Origin: an uncultured Collinsella sp.
GTDB lineage: Bacteria > Actinomycetota > Coriobacteriia > Coriobacteriales > Coriobacteriaceae
Direction of reading: 5' to 3'
NCBI GenBank assembly: GCA_900555225.1
Contig: USKL01000021.1
Span: 1-12,014 of the forward strand
Length of the DNA stretch: 12,014 nucleotides
A program made the position numbers and the translations under genes. The stretch's first letter is position 1. Each line of letters starts with the position of its first letter. Below the pieces are notes generated by a model, which worked only from the letters and a program-made list of their open reading frames with translations, did not search any database and was not told the origin of the DNA. Below, one piece after another: positions 6,262-12,014 of this stretch.

Positions 6262-7431
6262 TTACTCGGTAAAGGCGTTGCCGACGCTCTGGCCGCCAAC
6301 ATACGTCTCGACGAGGGTAAGCTCATGGTCGAACACGACAAAGTCGGCGTCGCGACCCGGCATGATGCTGCCGCACTTATCCTCGATGTGCGCGGAGCGT
6401 GCCGGCACCTCGGTTGCCATACGAATGGCGATATCGGCGCTGGCGATGCCCCAGTCGACGATGTTCTTGACGCCCTGGGCAAGCGTGAGCACCGAGCCAG
6501 CAATGCTCTTGCCATCGGCGAGCCAGCACAGGTTGTCCTTCATGATGACGTCCATGCCACCACTGGTGTAGCTGCCCTCGGGCATGCCGCCGCAGCCCAG
6601 GCAGTCAGTGATGAGCACCGTGTGTTGCCAGCCCTTTGCCTGCAGCAGCGCCTTGATGGCGGCAGGGTTAACGTGCTTGCCGTCACAGATGATCTCGGCG
6701 TAGGTCTCGGGCGTGGACATGGCAGCGCCCACGACACCGGGCTCACGGTGATGCAGCCCGCGCTGACCGTTATAGGTATGCGTAAAGCAGCTGGCACCGG
6801 CGTTGATGGCGGCGATGCACTCATCGTAGGTGGCGTCGGAGTGACCGATGCTGGTCACCACACCCTTGGCGTTCAGAGCAGCCGCATAAGCAGCGGCACC
6901 GTCGCGCTCGGCCGCCATGGCGCTCTTAACGATGCGACCACCCGCAGCCTCCTGCCACTGATCGAAGACCTCCTCGGAGGGATCGATGAGGTAAGCGGGG
7001 TTCTGCGCGCCCACGTGCTTCATGGTAAAGAAGGGGCCCTCCAGGTAGATGCCCTGAATGCGGGCACCGCAGAAGTCGGGGCCGCGACCCTCCTCCGCCT
7101 GAGCGATGGCGGCGCAGGCGTCCTTGATCTGCTCGACGCCGTCGGTGAACGTCGTGGGCAGCCAGCTGGTGGTGCCGCGACGGGCGAGCTCGGTCGAGCT
7201 GATATCGATGCCCTCGGGATCGTTATCGGTAGTTGAGTGGTTGTAGAAGCCATGGATGTGAGTATCGACCATACCCGGTGCGATCCACGATCCCGTGTAG
7301 TCCTTAATCTCGCAAGAGGGCTCGTCGGCTTGCCAGGCGCCAAAGACGCCATCCTCGACCATAAGATAGCCGCCCAGTTGCGGGCCTGCCGGCAAGAAGA
7401 ACTTGTCAGCCTTAATTGCGTACGTGCTCAT
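6262..7431 (-). CDS. nagA: N-acetylglucosamine/N-acetylgalactosamine-6-phosphate deacetylase
   Basis: This cytoplasmic metal-dependent amidohydrolase removes acetate from GlcNAc-6-P or GalNAc-6-P. The 389 residues match the family length. Metal and catalytic residues are visible: DTHIHG (56-61), YLEGPF with Glu131, GHSDAT with His197, FTHTYN with His218, and LITDC with Asp276, the usual general base. The Firmicutes-style QRGLHHREPG follows His218. ATG at 7431 is chosen over GTG at 7437 because AAGGAG lies five bases before it. It follows agaS (118 bp between, with a terminator), so GalNAc-6-P (the AgaA role) is the more likely substrate here, but sequence alone does not separate NagA from AgaA. 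A related C-terminal fragment remains at 3404-3556. The terminator before it suggests a promoter of its own. Confidence 0.93.
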   Translation of the reverse strand: MSTYAIKADKFFLPAGPQLGGYLMVEDGVFGAWQADEPSCEIKDYTGSWIAPGMVDTHIHGFYNHSTTDNDPEGIDISSTELARRGTTSWLPTTFTDGVEQIKDACAAIAQAEEGRGPDFCGARIQGIYLEGPFFTMKHVGAQNPAYLIDPSEEVFDQWQEAAGGRIVKSAMAAERDGAAAYAAALNAKGVVTSIGHSDATYDECIAAINAGASCFTHTYNGQRGLHHREPGVVGAAMSTPETYAEIICDGKHVNPAAIKALLQAKGWQHTVLITDCLGCGGMPEGSYTSGGMDVIMKDNLCWLADGKSIAGSVLTLAQGVKNIVDWGIASADIAIRMATEVPARSAHIEDKCGSIMPGRDADFVVFDHELTLVETYVGGQSVGNAFTE

Positions 7432-7470
7432 ATGCACTCCTTGCTTCTAAAGCAGTTGACTGTAGTGATG

Positions 7471-7476
7471 CTTATA
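7471..7476 (-). promoter_or_regulatory. Possible -10 element for nagA/agaA
   Basis: TATAAG on the minus strand lies 39 bp before the nagA start, just past the agaS terminator. No good -35 is present: the T run of the terminator occupies that place. An independent promoter would be needed if the terminator is efficient. Confidence 0.25.
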
Positions 7477-7493
7477 CCCAGCTCACGTAAAAC

Positions 7494-7530
7494 AAAAAGC
7501 GCCCGCCCGCCGTTATGAGCGGACGGGCGC
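7494..7530 (-). terminator. Terminator after agaS
   Basis: On the minus strand GCGCCCG (7530-7524) pairs with CGGGCGC (7505-7499). The stem extends inward through TCCGC with GCGGG, and a T run (7498-7494) then more T follow. It lies 18 bp after the agaS stop. It may be leaky, allowing some readthrough into nagA. Confidence 0.85.
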
Positions 7531-7548
7531 CCTTACAGGGGGACGCGA

Positions 7549-8715
7549 TTAAGCGGTGAAGGGATGAATCGTCACGCCCTTAACCACGCGGTTGACCGTG
7601 CCGGTGGGGCTCGGCGTATCGGGCGTGTTGCCCACGCGCACGGAGTTGAGCAGGCTGATAGCCTGGGCAAACATCACGAACGGCAGAGCAAGGTAGCCCT
7701 CGGGAAGTGCCTCGTAGCCCTTAAAGGTGAAGGACTCACCCTCATAGACGGTAGCACCTTCCTGCTGAACGGCGATGGTGTGCTGAGCGATTTCGTCGCC
7801 ACCGATCTCGTTGAGGATGTCGATGTCGTACTGACGGGTGTAGGCGTCGTTGTTGACGAACACGAAGACGAGCGTCTTATCGTCGACGAAGGACTTAGGT
7901 CCGTGACGATAGCCCATAGAGGTGTCGTAGGAAGTAGCGACCAGACCGTGAGCGAGCTCAAGGATCTTGAGCTGGCTCTCCTGGGCAAGGCCACCGAAGG
8001 AGCCAGAACCCAAGTAGGTCACGCGGTTAAAGTCGCCAGCCAGGTAATCGGCGATCTCGGGCTCACGGGAGATGACCTCCTCGCCCATCTTGGCGATGGT
8101 CTCGACCCACTCGGCCTTCTGCTCGTCAGAAGCAGTGTCAAAAATAAGGGTGGAGAGCAGGGTCATGCAGGAGTAAGAACCGGTCATGGCGAAGCCCTTG
8201 TCGTTGGCGCGCGGAATGAGCAGCGTCAGCGCATTGGGATCATCGGCAGACTCGACGGCAAGCTTGCCCTCGGGAGCGCAGGTGATGTTGAGGAACTTGA
8301 CGTTGTGGACGAGCTCCTTGGCAACGGCAACGGCGGCAAGGCTCTCGGGGCTGTTGCCAGAGCGGGCAAAGGAAACCACGAGCGTGGGATCCTCGGCGCG
8401 CAGGAAGTCGCGCGGGGCGCTCACGATGTCGGTCGTGGCGATGGGCTTAAAGTCGTAGAGATCAGTGTTGCCAGCGTGACGCAGGTACGGGGCGCAGGTA
8501 TCGCCAACGTAGTCGGACGTACCGGCACCGGTGAAGACAACGGACAGACGACCCTCGCCCATAGCGCGAGCCTCGGCCAGGAAGGCCTCGATGGCCTCCT
8601 TGTTCTCGCGATAGATGTTGAGCGTATCGCGCCAAAGCTCGGGCTGCTGAGCAATCTCGGCCGTGGTGATCTGGGCGCCGAGCTCGGTGAGCTCCTCGAC
8701 ACTCTTCTCGAACAT
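7549..8715 (-). CDS. agaS: AgaS, galactosamine-6-phosphate deaminase/isomerase (double SIS domain)
   Basis: AgaS converts galactosamine-6-phosphate to tagatose-6-phosphate with release of ammonia. The 388 residues fit the family (about 384). The N-terminus has the AgaS-type TTAEIAQQPELW (17-28). The first SIS domain (about 60-200) holds FTGAGTSDYVGDT and RSGNSPES (118-125). The second (about 230-370) holds ESQLKILEL and GYRHGPKSFVD (268-278). The C-terminus carries the AgaS hallmark PSPTGTVNRVVKGVTIH (368-384). ATG at 8715 follows GAGAGG by eight bases. It has a TATAAT promoter with an overlapping operator directly upstream and lies downstream of the GntR regulator gene. It is the strongest single marker that this is a GalNAc/galactosamine locus rather than a glucosamine one. 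Confidence 0.95.
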   Translation of the reverse strand: MFEKSVEELTELGAQITTAEIAQQPELWRDTLNIYRENKEAIEAFLAEARAMGEGRLSVVFTGAGTSDYVGDTCAPYLRHAGNTDLYDFKPIATTDIVSAPRDFLRAEDPTLVVSFARSGNSPESLAAVAVAKELVHNVKFLNITCAPEGKLAVESADDPNALTLLIPRANDKGFAMTGSYSCMTLLSTLIFDTASDEQKAEWVETIAKMGEEVISREPEIADYLAGDFNRVTYLGSGSFGGLAQESQLKILELAHGLVATSYDTSMGYRHGPKSFVDDKTLVFVFVNNDAYTRQYDIDILNEIGGDEIAQHTIAVQQEGATVYEGESFTFKGYEALPEGYLALPFVMFAQAISLLNSVRVGNTPDTPSPTGTVNRVVKGVTIHPFTA

Positions 8716-8754
8716 TTCTAATACCTCTCTCTAGAAGTAATCCTCTGACGTGCA

Positions 8755-8783
8755 ATTATACACTTCGGTTGGTTATCTGGTAG
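8755..8783 (-). promoter_or_regulatory. agaS promoter
   Basis: The minus strand reads TATAAT at 8760-8755, 39 bp before the agaS ATG, giving a leader of about 33 nt. With a 17-bp spacer the -35 would fall at 8778-8783 (CTACCA), which is poor and lies inside the operator. That fits a promoter kept off by a repressor covering the -35. Confidence 0.65.
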
Positions 8784-8791
8784 TAACCAGT
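8776..8791. promoter_or_regulatory. DasR/NagR-type operator overlapping the agaS -35
   Basis: The minus strand reads ACTGGTTACTACCAGA, a palindrome TGGT-N4-ACCA flanked by C/G pairs. This is the layout of the site bound by GntR/HutC regulators of amino sugar genes (DasR dre, ACTGGTCTAGACCAGT-like; NagR sites related). An overlapping outer repeat TGGTTA (8770-8775) and TAACCA (8784-8789) is also present. The neighbouring regulator gene is the obvious candidate to bind here. I found no second copy in the other intergenic stretches of the window. Confidence 0.7.
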
Positions 8792-8829
8792 TAAATGCAA
8801 AGAATCACCATATGGAAACGATGCGAGCA

Positions 8830-9561
8830 CTAGTTACTGCGCTGGTGGTAAACCTTGTATTTAAACTGATCGGCACGAGCAACCGAGAGTGTGTACTCCA
8901 CTACCTCGTTTGACTCGTTATACGTAGTCCTGACCAAATCGAGCACAGGCGAGCCCTCGACAATTCCCAAAAGGTGGGCATCGGTGGGACGGGCTATGCT
9001 CGCATAGAACTCCTCTTCGGCCACGCGAATCTTTTGCTGAAAGTCCTGCTCAATCACATCGTAAAGCGGCTTACGCTCCAGCAGCGGTCGCTTTAGGGAC
9101 AGAAATTGACGAACCGGTAGATAGCTGCGTTCGACCATCATGGGCATGTTGTCGGCAGAACGAAGGCGCTTGAGCTTAAAAATGCGATCACCGATGCGCA
9201 ATCCCATATGCTCGGCCAGATTCTTATCGGCCTCCATCTCGCAAAACTCGAGAATCGTGGTCTCGGGTTCTCGACCCATCGCGCGCATCTGCTCGGTAAA
9301 GCTGTAGGACTGCATAAGATTGGTTGCTTTTGCCGAACGGTCGGTCACAAAGGTACCGCGACCGTGCTGCCGAACCACCAGTCCTAAACGCTCCAGTTCC
9401 TGCAGAGCCAGGCGTACCGTAGTGCGCGAGAGACCATAGCGCTCCGAAAGTTCGCGCTCGGAAGGAATCATGTCACCGGCGCGATATTCATGGTCAATCT
9501 TTTCGGTCAGAATATCGACCAGCTGATCGTACAGCGGTTGCTTACGCGCTCCGATCGCCAT
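8830..9561 (-). CDS. GntR/HutC-family regulator of GalNAc genes (NagR/DasR/AgaR-like)
   Basis: A 243-residue DNA-binding repressor with a winged helix at residues 8-74 and a UTRA effector domain (about 90-238). The winged helix includes PSERELSERYGLSRTTVRLA, the recognition-helix region, and HGRGTFV as the wing. The UTRA domain shows LRIGDRIFKLKRLR, YLPVRQF and a terminal EYTLSVARADQFKYKVY. Such proteins (NagR, DasR, GntR-type AgaR) respond to amino sugar phosphates such as GlcN-6-P or GalN-6-P. ATG at 9561 has GGGAGG about six bases before it. It sits between the PTS operon and agaS, all on one strand, with a dre-like operator in front of agaS, so control of agaS and probably the PTS is inferred. 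The specific ligand cannot be read from the sequence. Confidence 0.92.
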   Translation of the reverse strand: MAIGARKQPLYDQLVDILTEKIDHEYRAGDMIPSERELSERYGLSRTTVRLALQELERLGLVVRQHGRGTFVTDRSAKATNLMQSYSFTEQMRAMGREPETTILEFCEMEADKNLAEHMGLRIGDRIFKLKRLRSADNMPMMVERSYLPVRQFLSLKRPLLERKPLYDVIEQDFQQKIRVAEEEFYASIARPTDAHLLGIVEGSPVLDLVRTTYNESNEVVEYTLSVARADQFKYKVYHQRSN

Positions 9562-9646
9562 TCTATCCTCCCTTTTGCTCGAATTCGGCTAAGTACCTAG
9601 GGTGTTATGCATTATCTATCTGCCACACCCGAATCATTAAGAAAAC

Positions 9647-9680
9647 AAAAGCCGCGCGCTCTTTCGAGCACGCGGCTTTT
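9647..9680 (-). terminator. Terminator of the PTS operon
   Basis: GCCGCG (9651-9656) pairs with CGCGGC (9671-9676), then after one C/A mismatch GCTC pairs with GAGC around a TTTC loop. AAAA and TTTT flank it; the minus strand continues TTTTGTTTT. It can act in both directions, but the minus operon ending at 9747 is the one in place. Confidence 0.88.
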
Positions 9681-9704
9681 AACATACACATGGCTTAAGG
9701 GGTC

Positions 9705-9733
9705 GGGGTGTGAGCCGCGTAGGGACACACCCC
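9705..9733 (-). other. Stem-loop just after the IID stop
   Basis: GGGGTGTG (9705-9712) and CACACCCC (9726-9733) form a perfect 8-bp stem 14 bp after the IID stop codon. No T run follows, so it is not a terminator on its own. It may protect the mRNA 3' end before the true terminator at 9647-9680. Confidence 0.5.
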
Positions 9734-9746
9734 TCAAGCTAGAGCC

Positions 9747-10829
9747 TTACCAGATGCTCGGCCAGAGACCAAGCGGGCCAGCGCCCAGGATGCCAAGGAC
9801 AAAGAGCAGGAGAATGCCCTTGGTCGGGGTCCAGCTGTGCTTAGCGAACATGTAGTAAAGCAGCAGCGTAAGCATAAGCGGGACGAGCTTGGGGACGATG
9901 GTGTTGAGGGTGTCGGCAACAGAGAAGTTGACCGGATCCTCGGTAACGGTGCCGTAGGTCACGGACTCCATGCCGTTACCCAGATCGGTGACGCCGCACT
10001 CGACAGCGTTGCCGTCGGCATCGGAAGCGGTAAGGGCGTTGCCGTCCTTATCGGTCATGGCGATGGTACCGGCCTCAGCGGTCTCGGTATCGATACCCTC
10101 CATACCGGTGAAGTTCTCGGCCTCCTTCTCGGAGACGATCACGGTAGTAGCGGAGAGGCCACGGGTGGTGCCGTTAGGGATCTGGAGGTTGATCTGGGTG
10201 CCACCCATGGTGACGACCAGGCAACCGACGACGAAGACGCCCATGATGGAAGCGGCACGCGTAAAGGCCTGCATGTTGGCGGTCAGAGCGTCAATAGCGC
10301 TGGTGCCAAGCTTGTAGGACCAGTTCATGAGCCAGAAGCGCAGAGCGAACTGGACGACGTTGAAGATCACCAGGAAGATGATCGGTGCAGCGGCGTTGCC
10401 GTTGATGGCCATGTTGGAGGTGATGCCGGCCGTGATAGGCACGAGCGTCAGCCAGAACAGGGCGTCACCGATACCACCGAGCGGGCCCATTGCGGCGACG
10501 CGGACGGCGCGGATCGTGGGGATGTCAACCTTGTTCTGCTCGAGCGAAAGCACGATGCCCATAACAAAGGTGACAAGGAACGGGTGGGTGTTGAAGAACT
10601 CCAGGTTGTGGCTCATGGAAGCCGCGAGGTCGTTCTTGTTGGTGTGGATCTTCTCCAGACCGGGGATGATGGAGTAAAGCCAGCCAGCGGCCTGCATGCG
10701 CTCGTAGTTGAACGATGCCTGCAGGAAGCAGGAGCGCCAAGCCATCTTGTTGAGGGTCTTCTGGTCGAGCTGCGGAGCAGGAGTGAGATCCTCGTAGTGC
10801 TCCGGGATCACATACTCATTAGATGCCAT
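9747..10829 (-). CDS. PTS mannose/GalNAc-family IID membrane component with a large inserted loop
   Basis: IID and IIC together form the membrane channel of mannose-family PTS transporters. ATG at 10829 is the start: GGAGGTGA lies eight bases before it and it overlaps the IIC stop by 11 bp. An upstream GTG at 10862 would add 11 residues with no support. The IID hallmarks are the amphipathic N-terminus (LNKMAWRSCFLQASFNYERM, 26-45), GWLYSIIPGLEKI, HPFL (82-85), MGPLGGIGDALFW (114-126), and hydrophobic stretches near 80-95, 120-165 and 196-206 plus the C-terminal 305-355. It is 360 residues, while IID proteins are usually about 270-300. The excess is an acidic, Thr-rich stretch at about residues 221-300 (9930-10169) before the C-terminal helices. 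GalNAc, galactosamine or a related sugar is the inferred substrate. Confidence 0.93.
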   Translation of the reverse strand: MASNEYVIPEHYEDLTPAPQLDQKTLNKMAWRSCFLQASFNYERMQAAGWLYSIIPGLEKIHTNKNDLAASMSHNLEFFNTHPFLVTFVMGIVLSLEQNKVDIPTIRAVRVAAMGPLGGIGDALFWLTLVPITAGITSNMAINGNAAAPIIFLVIFNVVQFALRFWLMNWSYKLGTSAIDALTANMQAFTRAASIMGVFVVGCLVVTMGGTQINLQIPNGTTRGLSATTVIVSEKEAENFTGMEGIDTETAEAGTIAMTDKDGNALTASDADGNAVECGVTDLGNGMESVTYGTVTEDPVNFSVADTLNTIVPKLVPLMLTLLLYYMFAKHSWTPTKGILLLFVLGILGAGPLGLWPSIW

Positions 10830-11619
10830 CTTCGAAGTCACCTCCGTCAGAAACAGCTGCACCCTTCAGCTCGGTCTGCTGCTGGAAGTCCCAGAAAGCG
10901 ATGCCGAAGCCGATGAGAGCGAGGATGAGCAGAGCAGGGGTTGCCAGCGAATCGTTGGCAACGGTGATGAGCGCGAGGCCGAAGCCCATGAGGAAGAAGC
11001 CCCACATATCGCGGTTCATCATAACCTTGAGCAGGACGGCGAAGCCGACGAAGCGCATCATGCCGCCTGCAGCGGACAGACCGGTCTGCAGCCAAGTCGG
11101 GATGGCAGAAGCGATGGTCTGACCGATGGTAGCGCCAGCGATGAAGAACAGGGTGACGACGACAGCGAAGATCAGGCCGAGCAGAGCCATGGCGAAGTAG
11201 TTCAGGCGCTCGATGCCCTTGGTGTCCGCGTTGTGAGCCATGTTATCGGCCGTGGACATAAGCGGGGACATAAGCGTGAAGACCAGGGTAACGCCAAGCT
11301 GGCCAAGCAGAGCGAACGGAATGGCGAGGCCGACTGCCGCGTTGGGCTCGAGGCCCGTGGCGATAGCGAGAATGGCTGCCATGATGCCGCCGATGACGGC
11401 GTTAGGCGGCTGAGCGCCTCCGATCGGCATGTTGCCGATCGTCATGAGCTGATAGGTACCACCCACGAGAAGACCGGTGTTGAGGTCGCCAAGGATAAGA
11501 CCGATGACGGCGCCGGTGACGATGGGCTGATAGAGAGACTCGAGGAAGTCAAACTGGTCGATTGCCGCGATGAACGTGACGACGAAGACCAGAGCGATCT
11601 GGATGATCGAGTATTCCAT
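10819..11619 (-). CDS. PTS mannose/GalNAc-family IIC membrane component
   Basis: A 266-residue polytopic membrane protein, the sugar-channel subunit IIC of the mannose/sorbose/GalNAc family. Visible features are an N-terminal helix (IIQIALVFVVTFIAAID), the conserved GGTYQLMTIGNMPIGGAQPP block (53-72) and several later hydrophobic helices, ending in a hydrophilic tail rich in Asp and Gly. ATG at 11619 has a very strong AAAGGAGG about six bases upstream. It lies 90 bp downstream of the IIB gene and overlaps IID by 11 bp, so translation is coupled. The order IIB-IIC-IID matches agaVWE-type operons. No IIA gene (agaF-type) is in the window, so it must be upstream or elsewhere. Confidence 0.95.
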   Translation of the reverse strand: MEYSIIQIALVFVVTFIAAIDQFDFLESLYQPIVTGAVIGLILGDLNTGLLVGGTYQLMTIGNMPIGGAQPPNAVIGGIMAAILAIATGLEPNAAVGLAIPFALLGQLGVTLVFTLMSPLMSTADNMAHNADTKGIERLNYFAMALLGLIFAVVVTLFFIAGATIGQTIASAIPTWLQTGLSAAGGMMRFVGFAVLLKVMMNRDMWGFFLMGFGLALITVANDSLATPALLILALIGFGIAFWDFQQQTELKGAAVSDGGDFEDGI

Positions 11620-11642
11620 CTTGCTCCTCCTTTCAAAATGTA

Positions 11643-11692
11643 TGTACGCACTTTGGATATCACGTACAGAACGTCAGGGTTTCACTCCTGAC
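11643..11692 (-). other. Two tandem inverted repeats between IIB and IIC genes
   Basis: TGTACG (11643-11648) with CGTACA (11663-11668), and GTCAGG (11673-11678) with CCTGAC (11687-11692), are perfect 6-bp inverted repeats in the 90-bp gap. Neither has a T run, so they are not terminators. They could be mRNA hairpins that set relative levels of IIB and IIC, or a protein site. Six-bp arms are short enough that chance is possible. Confidence 0.4.
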
Positions 11693-11709
11693 AACGTGGA
11701 TCACGAGGA

Positions 11710-12014
11710 TTACGAGAAGAGCTTGCTCGTGTCCTCAACAGGCGTGCTCGGAACGCGCCTGATCTCCAACTCCACCCCCAATTCCTGCAGCTCTTTAAAC
11801 GCAGCGACATCCTCGTCGTTAACTGCGACGGAGGTGGCGACTTGGCGCTTTCCTTCCGACATGTGCATGTTGCCGATGTTTACCTTCTTTATAGGCACAC
11901 CGCCCTTGACGAGCGTAAGCACGTCTTCCGGTGTTTCGGCCACGATGAAGATCTTCTGGCGCGGGCTCGCCTTGCCAATGACGTCGACGATTTCTTCCTC
12001 GGTCGCGCCGTCGA
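11710..12014 (-). CDS. PTS mannose/GalNAc-family IIB, C-terminal part (5' end beyond window)
   Basis: The last 100 codons of a IIB protein, reading from the window edge to TAA at 11712-11710. The visible part covers SPRQKIFIVAETPEDVLTLV, then KGGVPIKKVNIGNMHMSEGK and a tail ELEIRRVPSTPVEDTSKLFS. This is close to E. coli AgaV in the GGVPxxxxNxGNMH region, supporting a GalNAc-type transporter. The start and the phosphorylated His lie outside the window. The GTG at 11943 is an internal Val codon, not a start. It is the first visible gene of the operon continuing to IIC and IID, and is a paralogue of the orphan IIB at 1220-1702. Confidence 0.93.
   Translation of the reverse strand, partial: DGATEEEIVDVIGKASPRQKIFIVAETPEDVLTLVKGGVPIKKVNIGNMHMSEGKRQVATSVAVNDEDVAAFKELQELGVELEIRRVPSTPVEDTSKLFS

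Noticed and set aside
6325..7236. 303-codon plus-strand open frame opposite nagA
   Set aside because: It is a shadow of nagA, with no recognisable domain and an Ala/Gly/Val/Asp-rich random-looking composition.
7564..8721. 385-codon plus-strand open frame covering all of agaS
   Set aside because: It is the exact antisense of agaS, with a shadow composition (rich in Gly, Val, Leu, Asp) and no motif; long antisense frames are common in GC-rich genes.
9600..9630. GGGTGT/ACACCC inverted repeat upstream of the GntR gene as an autoregulatory operator
   Set aside because: The 6-bp arms are about 19 bp apart and do not resemble the TGGT-N4-ACCA site near agaS; chance cannot be excluded.
9837..10916. 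359-codon plus-strand open frame opposite IID
   Set aside because: It is antisense to well-supported membrane protein genes, is full of His, Asp and Gly with no hydrophobic pattern, and has no ribosome binding site.

Overview
The window looks like chromosomal DNA from a high-GC Gram-positive gut bacterium. The GC-rich codon use, purine-rich Shine-Dalgarno sequences and gene repertoire fit the Coriobacteriia, for example Collinsella. That placement is an inference from gene content and composition, not a marker-gene result. Most of the window is a locus for taking up and breaking down N-acetylgalactosamine (GalNAc) or galactosamine, and nearly all of it lies on the minus strand.

Right part (about 6.2-12.0 kb, read right to left): a mannose-family PTS operon encodes IIB (cut by the window edge), IIC and IID and ends in a strong hairpin terminator. 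It is followed by a GntR/UTRA regulator, then agaS (sugar-phosphate deaminase/isomerase) with its own TATAAT promoter overlapped by a DasR/NagR-type operator, then a nagA/agaA deacetylase. A flavodoxin-like gene on the plus strand (5.6-6.2 kb) separates this block from a second minus-strand cluster (2.9-5.4 kb): a LacX-like aldose-1-epimerase relative, a LacC-like tagatose-6-phosphate kinase, a broken C-terminal remnant of a second nagA, and a YhcH/YiaL-family cupin. The implied pathway is GalNAc -> GalNAc-6-P (PTS) -> GalN-6-P (NagA/AgaA) -> tagatose-6-P (AgaS) -> tagatose-1,6-bisphosphate (LacC-like kinase). The PTS IIA protein and the aldolase are not in the window.

Left part (1-2.8 kb): the 3' portion of a galactose mutarotase gene with its terminator; a non-coding stretch carrying a long imperfect inverted repeat; an orphan PTS IIB whose usual phosphorylated His is Tyr; tRNA-Thr(CGT) with promoter and terminator; an AT-rich patch (about 40% GC over 180 bp) with a protein-like reading frame lacking a start; and a small unrecognised gene (121 aa).

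The observations most worth a second look are the His-to-Tyr orphan IIB, the roughly 80-residue insertion in IID, the relic second nagA, the inverted-repeat element, and the operator upstream of agaS. I see no CRISPR array, transposase or clearly new multi-gene system.
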